Shown here: piece after piece, positions 42,801 to 55,137 of the stretch
How positions within the stretch are numbered: the first letter of the stretch is position 1
Layout of the letters: each line of letters opens with the position of its first letter
Assembly: GCA_008828725.1 (NCBI GenBank)
Contig: MEHQ01001575.1
Span: 1 to 64,000, forward strand
DNA from: Saccharina japonica
Lineage: Eukaryota; Sar; Phaeophyceae; Laminariales; Laminariaceae
Reading direction: 5' to 3'
DNA length: 64,000 nucleotides
Notes under the pieces: model-generated
The model's database searches: none
What the model was told of the DNA's origin: nothing
What the model saw: only the letters and a program-made list of their open reading frames with translations
Made by a program: the position numbers and the translations under genes

Positions 42801-45800
42801 GATCGTCCCCGGGTTTGCCGTGGTCCCGGCGCACGGCGAGGCTTCTTTCGAGGTGGCGTTTACTCCGACTTCGTTGGGAGAAACAAGGTGGGATATACGT
42901 AACTGTCTAAACCAATGATATCACTCCTGTGTCCGGAAACCTATAATACCGTTTTTGTATTCCCAAAAACAACCAGCGGTTCGCCAACAACACTGAAAGG
43001 CGTACTTTCTCGTGTCTTTTATTTATCGCGCACAGCACAGCCGCGTGAAGCTACGATATAGCAAATTTCGAGAGGTAACCCGATCAGCAGGGAAAGTTGT
43101 TGAAAACCGCAGCGCGGTACGCGAATATGTCTGTGTACCAGTATTTGATGTTCCAAATCGTTCTGCCCAGCTTCGACCGGTCAAATACCACCTCCCCCGG
43201 CCACGGACAGATCGTCGAACCCGACTTCATAGTCCTGACTCGCTCCTGAAGGGCAGATACATCCCCGCTCCGTTTGCTCCTTCTCACGTTCCTAGGTGGG
43301 GGTCGTATGTTCTGCAGCATGATCTAGCACATGCATGCTGTCTGGGTTAGGTCTATACCGTACGTATGGCACATAGACCCCCCCGTACATCAGGTTGACA
43401 TATACCAGAGGCGGAATCCGACGCAAGTCGACGAGGGAAGAAAGTGCTGAAATCGTCTCGCGATAAGAATACAAGGCACGTACCGTAGTGGGGAGGGGGG
43501 AGAAGAGCCTACTTAGTGACCCCGGATCTGATTTACGACTAAAAAGGGAGAGAGAAAGGAAGGGCGAAGATAATAAATGGGATGGACAAAAAAACCACAA
43601 AAAACAAGGTAGATGAACAGCAGTAGATCGTGCTTATTATTTTCGACGTTTGGAAACTGTCTCGCTTCAGGTTCGAGGCCGTAGCAAGCGTGATGGGGGT
43701 GCCGGCGGTTTCTCTGGTGTACCACAAACCGGACGGGATTCTTCCGGACGACGTTGGCGGTGGAACTGAGCCCGGCGTCCGAATCGGAGCGAGCGACAGT
43801 CGCTTCAGGTGAGTCTTTCGTGGGAGTTTGTTGCGCATGTTCACTGTGCTGATGGTGGTATTGGTGGTGGTGTTGGTGTTGGTGTTGGTGATGGTGTTGG
43901 TGTTGGTGTTGGTGTTGGTGTTGGTGTTGGTGTTGGTGTTGGTGTTGGTGTTGGTGTTGGTGTTGGTGTTGGTGGTGATGGTGGTAGTGGTGGGAGTGAC
44001 CGTGGTGGTGCTGTCTCTGAAGTCGAGGACCCCCCTCGGTCCTGTTATTATGTGGAAAGGTCGGTTCCTTTCTTTACCTAAATAGGCTTGATGTTCGACA
44101 TTTCCAGCGTTTTATGAAATTTACAAATACCAAAGTTGGTTCCATGGCATGTGTTCGTGTGTGAATCACCCTCAAATCGACGGCAATCACTGTACACTGC
44201 TCCGGGACGGAGGGGGGGGCGTTTTAGCAATGGCTATACTTCACATTCATACCAAAGCCCCTCTCTGGCGCTTGCGGTATGCGTGCTAATCGCCTGGTCC
44301 TGCTTTTGATCGGCAGACTGTATTAACTAGTGCGGAGAACTACCAGCCTGTTGAAAAACACACGGCTTGCTTTACTCCCTGGATGTTTTTTTCTCTGGTA
44401 GTTTTGGTTGTTCACGCCAAGGGTGTTGTCGTGGGTAAGCAGCTATCTACATGATACCACGTATCGGAAATACACTGGACCCGATTGTTGACAACGTCAC
44501 TATTCGTGCCTGCACACACGTTGTTCCAATCCAGTCCTCGGAAACATTCGGCCAACTACTCTAAGAAACCCTTCTAGAAGACCGCTGTTTGATCAATTAT
44601 TCCAGGACTGTTCGCGGGGTCAAGCTTACACCTCACGGGCCGATTGGGTCGGGTCGGACCGGGTCGGGTTGGGTCGAGTCTGGGTGACCTGGCCCGACTT
44701 GGAAACTAGTTACACCTCCTGCCCCGACGCGACTTGACCCGACCCGGCTCGATGACTTGAAGACCTCTTGAGCCGACCCGCGGGTCGGATCATGGCCCGA
44801 GAAGAGCAGCATTTGTTTCTTATAGGCCCTGGCCTCTCCCGTGCGCTACAAACAGTGTATCCCGTGCACTACAAACAGTGTGTCAAAGCCAAAGCATGCA
44901 TTGGAGAGTCCCGAAAAAAACGGTATCCAATTTACAGACTCTTTAGATTGCAGACCGTTTGTCAAGCTCAGAACGCCGCCTGTATGCAGGCTGTTTCTCC
45001 GGAGGTTGGACGTGTCCGGAAACTGAAACGGCCGTGTGATTGCCTTTGTGATCACCACAACGGGCCTTCAATTTCCACCAATGGTTGTACTACTGTAGCT
45101 ATCGACAATAGTAAAACGCACACGTATGACTGATCGTTGAGAGTATGACCTAACGCTTCCTTTTCTTCCTCTTCTTACTTATGTTATTGTGCCGCACGCA
45201 GGCTGTTTCTTCGGTCTTTGGACGCGGACGGAAAGGGCGTCTTCAACCGGGTGGCCATCGCCGACGCCGTTAGAGGCCTCCTCCCGCTTCTCCGCGACAC
45301 CGCCTCCACGTTCGGAAACCCTTCACCCTTGCCAACCAGCCCAACCCAGGGAGGGAGAGGTGGAGGGAGAGGGCCCCCCACTAGCGTAGGGGTTTGTCAC
45401 TCCCCCTTTTCCTCCCCCTCTTCCTCCTTGCCCCTTCCCCCGCCGGTGGTGCTCAACACCGACTTTGCCGTCGCAAGGGCTGCTGCTTGGCACCCCAACC
45501 AAGAGGAAGCGGAGGGTGGCGACGACGCCTCCACAGGGGGAACTTCTCTGCCGGTGCCGTTGCGCGCAGGAGGCAGCGTCAGCGGTAGCTGTAACGGTGG
45601 CATTCCTCAGGAAGGAGAAGGAGAATATATCGATGTAAGAATCTGCAGATGAGGTGGGTCATACGTACAGCAGTGCCCAGCCGTGCGTGGCACCATTTGA
45701 CAAACAAAGCCTATACGATGGAATGCCTACACCTATACACCCCCTCCCTCCACGTTTGTACCGAACATGTTAGTTTGTGTAGTAGCGGTCGCCATGGCTG

Positions 45801-48800
45801 GCGGTCGAGTTTGGTTGTTTATGCGGGAAGAACAACCTTAACTCCGCACAAGGGAAGGTATATATATGACGTGGTGTGTAGGCGGTAAGCATCGGTGCAT
45901 AGCCTCTCGGGTGATCAGCCCGTCAGCGTTGCAATGATTGAGTTCACGCTGAACCATAATCAATAATCTACCGTAGCACGGATGATTTTGGTATTGTATG
46001 TTCGTCAATAGCCACTTTCTCCGCCAAAAGCCTGGAAAGGGTTGAAATCGATCAGTATACTTTGCCTCTTCAGGGGGCGACATTCAATCATTCCTGTGTA
46101 TCACTCAGACCCAGAATATAAGGACCTTGTGTATGTTAAGATTCGACTGAAATATTCCTTATTTTTCAGGCCAGAGTGGTATGGGATATCATCTGCTTGG
46201 AAACATATGGCGGAATCCTGCTTTCATAAAATGGAAACATCGTTGAAGGGAAGGGGTGGGAGATGTCTAAATTTACGCGCGCGTGGGCCATGTTTACAAC
46301 TCCACGCCGTAGGTTTCTGTGCTGGTCGAAGAGACTGCGAAACGGCTGGACCCGGACGAAACGGTAGACGGTTACGCCGAAGAGCAAACCGTCACTTTCG
46401 CGGGGGTTCTGGAGGTGCTCGGTCCTGAAATTCGAGCGCGAGTCACCCACGCCTTCGGTGACAAATCCTTAGAAGAGCTGGCGGTGCGCCATCGTACTGA
46501 CATGGCTGGCCTGCAGGTGAGGGAGGAATCGGGGAAACGATGTTCTGCTTTGTTTAGGCTAGGGGGACAGGCTCGCCTGCTTCTTGGTTGGTTGCTGAGG
46601 TGTCGGAAGGATTGGGTTTGAACCGATTTATGTTGTGTCCGGTCAACAGCAGAAGAAGAGCCACGAGGGTAGACGGGCAGGGCGGGGGGGTTACTTGTTG
46701 CTTGCCTTAGTTATTTGACCGTTCACCACGCATATCCTTCGAGACGGAGGGAGGGGGGTCTCCAAGGACCTCAAGCCTCTGCCCTTGGCCCCTGTCAGCG
46801 ATGCGGTGGGGCAGTAAAGTATTTCATTTATGCTTTTTGTTTTTTCGTTTCCAGGAGACGATATGCTACACCAAAAAATAATTTGTCTGAAATCTGACAG
46901 AAGCTAGATCCACTCATGATCGGAAGGGTCTTGCTCGTGATTCCGGGCGTGAAAACGTAAGATGTGCATATTTCTACGAATATCACAGGTTTCCTGGGTT
47001 GGATCCGAACCGTTAATAATTCAGTATCCAGATCCTACACACTATATCGTAACGGCGGGATACGATCCAGACGATCTTCTAATATATCATAATCTATCCG
47101 ACCTGCACCCGTTTGGCCGCGGCCGATCTAGTTAAAGGTACTGCTGGCCCCCCTTTAGGAGCTCCACCTGTCCCAGTGACACAAAATTGCCTCAGAAGGC
47201 AAAAGCTTACTGATACCCCTTTTATCGTATACCGTGGGGATGAGCCACCCACAACCATTGTCCAACTACTACCCGTTGTAGGTAGGCATCGTCACCGACA
47301 ACCATTGTCCCGCTCGATTCGAATGTCCAGATCGAGATGAGAGCGGCTGGCGAGGCCGTGAGGCTGTCTCTCGAGCCGGCCGTGCTGCAGGCGCCAGGAG
47401 AGGTCCCCTACGGTATACCGCAAACCATGGAGTTCCACGTGTGCAATTCGTCCTCGGTGAGGAGTACAGCTGGAATCTATATGCTTAAGATTGGCATATT
47501 CTCGTGCCGTGTCCCAGCGTTTTCGTGTTTCATTTCGTCGCGGGCTACTGTACATACGGGGGGGGGGGGGTACTGTAGAGATCAGGACCAAATATGCCTA
47601 TCAACCAATCTGGAATATATAGAATTTAGTGTGTGTTATGGGTTCTGGTTATAACGCCCCCAGTCTTGCGGTGCTGTATCACTCGCTTGAGAAGCTATAC
47701 CTCTCACCCAAACTTTGACGAAACCTCTGCTTCAATAAAAAATGAACAGTTTCATAGTTCAGGCGTACTTACAACGAAAGCGATGACGGCAACTGTTTCG
47801 CAACCTTGACGTTGGTAGATAAGTGTTTTCGCCAACAACAAAACACTCCCACTTATCTACAGCCAGCCGAGTCAGTCGCCCTGCGATTATGAGGGAACAC
47901 CTGTTCGTACCTTCAAGCCTGCATTTACTGCTGCAGATTTGTTTGCCGACAAACACTGCAGTGAATTAACGGTACCGAACGAGCAATGCCACCTTGTAGG
48001 GGCGGCAACTTATTATTTTCTGAGCTCTTCTTCACATGAGCAAGGAGCTCAAACTTACTGACCAGAGATCATGACTTCGGAGAAGGCTGTTCGCGCATCC
48101 CGACTACGTACGTCATTCGTACGTGCTGTATGTGCTGCATGCGCTGTATGAGCTGTATGTGCTGTATACGATGTATGCGCTGTATGCGCTGTATGCGCTG
48201 TATGAGCTGTATGGGCTACTTACTGTAGTTCATAAACAAATATACGCTATCAATAGCAAAGTTATCATTTTAACTGGTAGTTACTCACTTGATACTTCAG
48301 TTTTGCCGGTCCCAGTGACAAAATATTGCCTCCTGACAAAAACATCGCGGCTTCCAGTGCACTGCCCCTCTAACCTCCGCTCCCCCTTCTCCTCTCCCCC
48401 ACCTCCTGGTTTGCTCGAGTGCAATATCGGGCCCAATACACATTTTACTGTAGTATCACAGCTGCTGACGCTTCTAACCTTGTGATTCCCCCGCCTGTAT
48501 ACCTGCAATCGTTACGCCGAATCAATCCTGTGAAATTTGTTGTGACGTACGGTTCAACAAGGCCGCGACTGAGATCGAGTTCAATCTGGAAGGTCTGACT
48601 GTGCTGGCCGCGAATGACGCCCTGGTGCACTCCAGCGTCGACACGGTAGCAGCGGCAGCAGCAGCAGTATCGACTCCTAGCGGGAATGGAGCTGAAAAGG
48701 TATACCACTTCAGACGGGTTATCTACAGATAGATCATGATTTAGACCATCTACAGATAGATCATGATCTAGATAATCTGAATATATTTCACGATCTAGAT

Positions 48801-51800
48801 CACCTACAGATATACTATGGTCCAAAAATACTACAGATAGATCATGATCTGAATAATCTAAAGATATATCATGGTTAAGATCATACAGTTTTTCACCCGT
48901 CAGCGCGGGAAATTGTGCCTGCTCTGCATATAGTACTCATCCAATACAGGCCTAGGTTATGAAGCTTTCCTGTCTGGTGGACGTTCAGGTTTCGATGTTG
49001 TTCGTGCTACAGCCATGGTGCGGTGGCGGGGGGTGCTAATGCCCCAAACGCGTGGGACCAGAGGGACGATTCAACCGATGAAATTGCCCGCAACCGATTG
49101 TACGAGAAATCTCAGCGGTGTTTTACCATATTTCCGGTACATGTGCAACCGTCCTTAAGCTTGTCATCCGGTTGCAAATCAATTTCAATTCAAAATTTAG
49201 TTTTGCGGTTTGTTTTGTGTGTTTGAAAGGTAGATAGATGTTCATGGCATAGACCCGAAATACAAACGATTGATGCCCCTTCTAGACCATGGAACGGCCC
49301 CTTGCCACAGGAAAGTGTCGTTAACGGGCTTCGTTTGTCTTTGATGTCGCAACAGCACGCACACATGTATGTAGTCCCCGCATGTGTCGTCCCCCCAGAG
49401 AGGTCATAAGCCTCATACATAAACACGCCACCTGTTAGTAGTGGTGGACATATCCACCGAAGTAGTCCTGTCTGTGGGCCCCCAACGCTTTATCAATGCC
49501 TCGCGAATTCTCGTTTTTGTCTGATTCTGCCCTGAAAAACAGGACGACAGCACTACTACCGGGTCGCATGCATCTGTACCTCCGGCACGGCAAGCGTGCG
49601 ACCTGCAAATTTTCCCATCGCGAGCGGTTGCGCCCCCCGGAGGCATCGTGACCTGCAGGGTAAGTGCCGCGTTATGTTGTGTCGGGGCCCGCTGGGAGGA
49701 CTGACGTCAATTTGTCTCTAGAATGCATCCACTTACTTGGTTGGCGTTACTTTGTTTCTAGAATCCCTCCCGTCCTCCCGTCGCCAAAGCTCCCGTCCGA
49801 GGTCACAGGACAGGGTTTAATTGCTCCGGCGTGGAACAATATCATACCTTAATAACAACAAAATATGGTGCATTACGTTTGACCAACGTCGAGCACGGAA
49901 GAGGATGAATCGATCGCGGAAGGCTCCCAGCGGAGCCAATGAATGGGACGATGAAAATATGCGCGCGCTTTGACGTAACGTCAGGCAATATAGCCGGTGA
50001 AAGGTATAATATCATCTTGACGTATGCTCGCGGATGTCAAGCATGGTTAGGAATTTTTCACACCCGAAGAAAATTAATACCTTATGTTGCAATTCGCCTG
50101 GTGAAGCTCGTCAGGTACGTAGTAAGGACTGTGAAAAAAACATGAATACGGGGACAGTTGTACAGTTGACAGCCAAGAAGCGAAGCTCATCCTCGCGCGG
50201 GCAAGAAAAGGGAACATGTTTTTTTTTTTCCGATGTCGGTTAGACGAACCAGCATGCAGTCGTGCTGCTTGGCCGTTCATGTTGGTCCCCTGCTCCTCCT
50301 GTCCTTTACGTCCAACCGGAAATCAGAAAAGAAAAAACGAAAGAAAGTAAGATCTTGCGAGACAGCCTCATCCGGGGCAAACGACCCTACGCATTGTCTT
50401 GAGAGACTCAGGTGCCGACGCCATGTATTGCGCTGGTTTATGAGGGGCGGTGGGAGAAACAATCCGCCCCTCAATCCACCCAGCGGTCTCCTACCGCGCG
50501 CCACCCACCCAGCATACACCCACCCACCCACCCACCCACTAACTTGCCCGCCACCCTCACCCCTTACCTACCCACCAATCCACCCACCCAGTCACCCATT
50601 CACCCTCCCCTACCCACCCACGCCTAAAAATTAATCATTTACCTTTACGTTAGGTTGGTGTCGGTTGGAGAGGACGGTGAAAATCGCGCCTCTCACTGTG
50701 TGAGCTAGAAAACTAGTGTACCGTTTTGTGCTTTGTTTTTGCGGTTACCAAGGCTGGCGGTCTTGATGTAGTTTTTGTGCGGGGTTGAGAACCTCAACTC
50801 CGCACAAGCGGAATTATCGTATCACGTGGTATGTATATGGTAAGGCACCCACGTGGCAGATACCTGATACATAGCAGTACTCATTGCTGTCTCCGAACGT
50901 AGCCACACCAGAAAGTAAATATATTCATTGGAGGCTATCGTCCATATGCAAGTCCGCCTCACAGGCGGTTCTTAGCGGGATGAAGCTCACCCTCCATGCG
51001 ACGCGTCCAATACTTCACGGCGCTTCGCGCTTGGTGCAAACAATGTCTGCCTGGTTGATGAAAACCCAACATGCTCAGTCCCGGCGTTGTAGGGATGCGA
51101 GGGTCTATGGTCATACGACGACGGCCGTCCCGACAAGAGTACACCTCCCTACCCACCCACCCACCCACTGACACCACCCACCCACCCACCCACCCACCCA
51201 CCCACGCACCCACCCACCGCCCCACTTCACTTACCCCCCCCCCTCTACCAACCCGCCCACCCAAACATCCACCCACTCACCCACCTATTCACCCTGTGTC
51301 GTCTGTCCAGGCTACCTTGACATCGTACTGCTTGGGGTCGAACGTTGTGCACGTGCCAATAATTGCACCGACGGCGGCGCCGGCAGAGTTGGGGGAGGAG
51401 CTGGGCATTCGAATCTGCTTCACTGGGGCCGGTGGAGCTGCTTGCATCGAGGTGAGATGTATTGACCAATCTCGAGATGAAAGTTGACAAGCTTGACGCA
51501 CCGTGAGAGAGATACAAACGTTGAGGTGTTTTTGTATTTTGTCGCTGTTGTTGATTTTCGAGAGCGGTGAACACAGGCGAATACAACACACTGATGCTTA
51601 TACTGCAGTATTACTCTCCAAGCTCTCCACTGTAAACACCCCGAACCCCGCACATGTCGTCGTTTGTGCGGCTGTAGGCGCAGTTATTTAAAGGCACACG
51701 CAACATACCCGCGTGCGTTTACGTGTAGTGTGCAAACAATCTCAAATGCGAGCACCCGAACCCCGGGTACGTCCGTCGGTTGTGCTAGGCGGCTGAGCTG

Positions 51801-51974
51801 GACCTTGGTCTGATCGCTGTGGGCACGGGAATGGCGAAAACCGTCAGGCTAACGAACGTGGGAGGCGTTCCTCTGTCTTTCACCATGGTCCAATCAGGTA
51901 CGTACAGCAACTCCTCGACGCCACAAAGCACCATGTGATGATGGTGTTGGTGTTGGTGTTGGTGTTGGTGTCGG

Positions 51975-52006
<32 letters not shown>

Positions 52007-55000
52007 TTGTTGTTGTGTTGCTGATAAGTTAGCTGTAGCTGTTCCGGTTGTTGCTGCTGTTGTGTTTCTGTTGATTAACCTGTAGCTGTTGTGGTTGTTG
52101 CTGCTCTTATTAAGTGCCCGTTCTGGGGGAAGGAGGTGTCGTTTGTCAGGATTGCGTTGGGGTGTACGCTTTTCATATTCATGGCCACAAATGATATCGG
52201 TCGAAAATGTAAAACCAATATCAGAAATACGAAGAGGAGCTACCTCGCGCGTTCTATCATGGCGTCAGGGAAGTGGGGGTCCGGGCCGAGGTAATCCCCG
52301 GCGGCGGGGAACGATCCCAAGAACGGCACCCTCATGCGAAGTATATCACGTTCGATACCTGGTATATATCTGACGTATCGTGCAGTATCTTGCCTGCAAC
52401 GTCATGGCTAAGTCTACCCCCTGTGGGCGAAACCGGTCCCGTAGGATAGGAAAAGACGAAACGTACTATGTCAGCGTTCGACATATTGTGACTAAGCACC
52501 CTTAACCCTCCGAGCCGAGGCTATCCCCGGCGGGAGAGAAAAGCCCTGGGGACGGTGCCCTCATTTCAAACACAGTGGATAACTGAACGTTAGAGAGGTA
52601 TTGCACAGGTCGAAAAAAACTTTCTATACTTCCTAGCCTTCTCTCTTATGCACATTGGTGGAAGATACGTAGCTTGATTTTTGGTGAGTCCAGCCGATTA
52701 GCTCTTTATTTTTCAACGGTGCTATTCGTGTGTATAGCCCGTGGCCTCTCATAGGATCGGGTCCCCACCGTATCAGGTTTTGATCTCCAACACGTGTCCG
52801 CCCTGTTTTGTTTTTTTTCATTTTCAGGCACAGATGCGGAAGCATTGGCCGAGTCGCTTATTCGCGACTTTGCCTGGCAGAACCCACCGGATTCTCATGG
52901 CGACAACGACCATCAAGACCGCATCGGTGACGACATTTTCGAGATAAACTCAGCTACCGGGGGGGGAGGAGGAGCAGGAGCAGGAGCAGAAGGAGAAGCT
53001 GGGCTCCAAACCAACAACGCGCTGGACGCGGCAGGCCCACTGGGGACCGGCGCCGACGGGAACAATACAGCCTTAGGGATGAGGAGGGGGTCGACGGAGT
53101 CGATCGGAAGCGCGGATTCGTTTTCTGTTCCGAGAGACGGGTGCTGGGTCGGGTTTGAGCCGGCGTTCGGAGACATCGCTCCGGGACGGTCCGCGACGAT
53201 CACGGTGAGAGCGAATCGACGGCTTATAGATAAAACAAATCAAAGCGCGGGTTCGAATAGTATCGTCTCGTACAAAAACATTGATTCATAGATACCGGGA
53301 GCTATTTACTTCGCTCTCTTTACTATCCCGGTACAACTCTGTCCCGAATTGTTTAGTCATATTTTATACATTGATATTAATTCAAAACGCTGCTTAAATT
53401 TCGGGACGAAATGGTGTGTGGTATTATTCCGGGGTGGGCTATCGTAATAAGAACTCGCGTTGGAACCATTAAAAAAAACATGTACGCCTCCCACTGTGTG
53501 AGCTAGACACTTAGGGCACCGTGTTTGCTTGTTTGTCTTGACGGTCACTTCGGTTGGCGATCGAGCTAGATCCTTTGTGCACGGGGTAGAGAACCCCAAC
53601 TCCGCATGAGCGGAATGGTCTTGTCTCGTCGTGTGTATTATACCGCAAGGCACCCACAAGACAGATACTTGATTTACCCGCTTCTGTCTCTGGAAGTGAC
53701 CACTCCAGACACCAGAAAAACAAGCCATTCGAAGTTGTCATCTGTATGTAGTGTCCGCCTCAAAAGCAGTTCTTAGTGGGGCACGCCTCGCCCTTCATGC
53801 GACTCGCCCAACAACACCTCACGGCGCCCCGCGCTTGGTGAAAGCAATGCCTGCCTGGTCCGTGAAAACTCGACGTGCTCCGTCCCGGCATTGTAGAGAT
53901 GCGAGGGTCTGTGGTCATACGACTACATGTATACACGAATATGAAGTACATCCACCCTCCCCCGGAGTATGGTGGTACACCCACGGATTTAAAGATCACG
54001 TTACGGATGACGACGCTCTCGTTTTTCGAGGGGCTAGATGGCTTTCACGAAGCGATACCTGCCCATATGTAGGGAGAAGTAACGTCCGTTGAGGGGATTA
54101 ATTCTGAGCGGATCTTTTCATATCAACGCCAAAACAGACAATACGCTTCTGAGCATAGCGTTACGAACTTACACACTGTATCGATTCCCAGAGAGCCACA
54201 TGGTCCTCCTGTCTGCCCAGGAACGAAGCCGTTTCCCCGCTCTGCAAGTTTCGACACCAAGCACGGAGTAGCGGATATTCCGATGGCCTGATATGTCGAA
54301 GAGGGCAAGGTGGCTTACGCGACGACACAATACGGACCTATCTCCCCCTGTACGGGAACGTAAAGACCATTTGGGCATTCGCATGAACAACGAAACGACC
54401 CCTGAGTTTCATCGAACGCCCGCTGCGGTTCTGGACAGAGCGGAGTAATGACGAATATACCGATCTCATCAAGTAGAGCTACAAGGCTCTACAATACAGC
54501 CTTGGCCTTGAGGTACAGGGATGGCACTAGGCTCGTACATATGGCGCAACGGAACCCGCAGCAACATGTATATATATACATATATATATAATATATATAT
54601 ATATGTTCACTGAGGCAGGTGACTTAGGAAGAGCTGTGGTGTACAGTTCCCACCCTGCTAAATATGATCCATATCTCCCGTGCAGATCATGTTACTGAGG
54701 GAGTCTATCGCCCGCGAAAGGTTTATAAGCTAACTAACAATGATATATATATATATGTGTACAAAGTACAACATGTCTAGCATATGAAACCGCTTTCTCA
54801 CGCTTGCAAATGGCGGCTCTGTGTATAATATTCCGAATGACGCGCGAAGATGGCTTATTTCTCAATGCCGGGCAGGTGACCTGCGAGGCCGGAAAGGTGC
54901 CGGAGCGGTTTCGGGCCGTGGCCAGAGTTCTGCTGCAGAGCTCTGACGGGCGGGGCGTGTCGTTCGGGAGCGAGTACGTCGCCGTGCGGGCGGAAGTCCA

Positions 55001-55075
55001 AGAACCGACGGTGAGATAATATAATCCCCATGTGTTCGTCCTTCCTGGCTGGCTGGCTAGCTGGCTGTCTGCTTG

Positions 55076-55137
<62 letters not shown>

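Noticed and set aside
43012-43350. Possible exon between exons 17 and 18 ([20 protein letters not shown] and other frames)
   Set aside because: Exons 17 and 18 join in phase into a continuous ASH strand ([13 protein letters not shown]), so this stretch is intronic.
50412-51276. Pro/Thr/His-rich open frames
   Set aside because: They are CCCA arrays and element B sequence.
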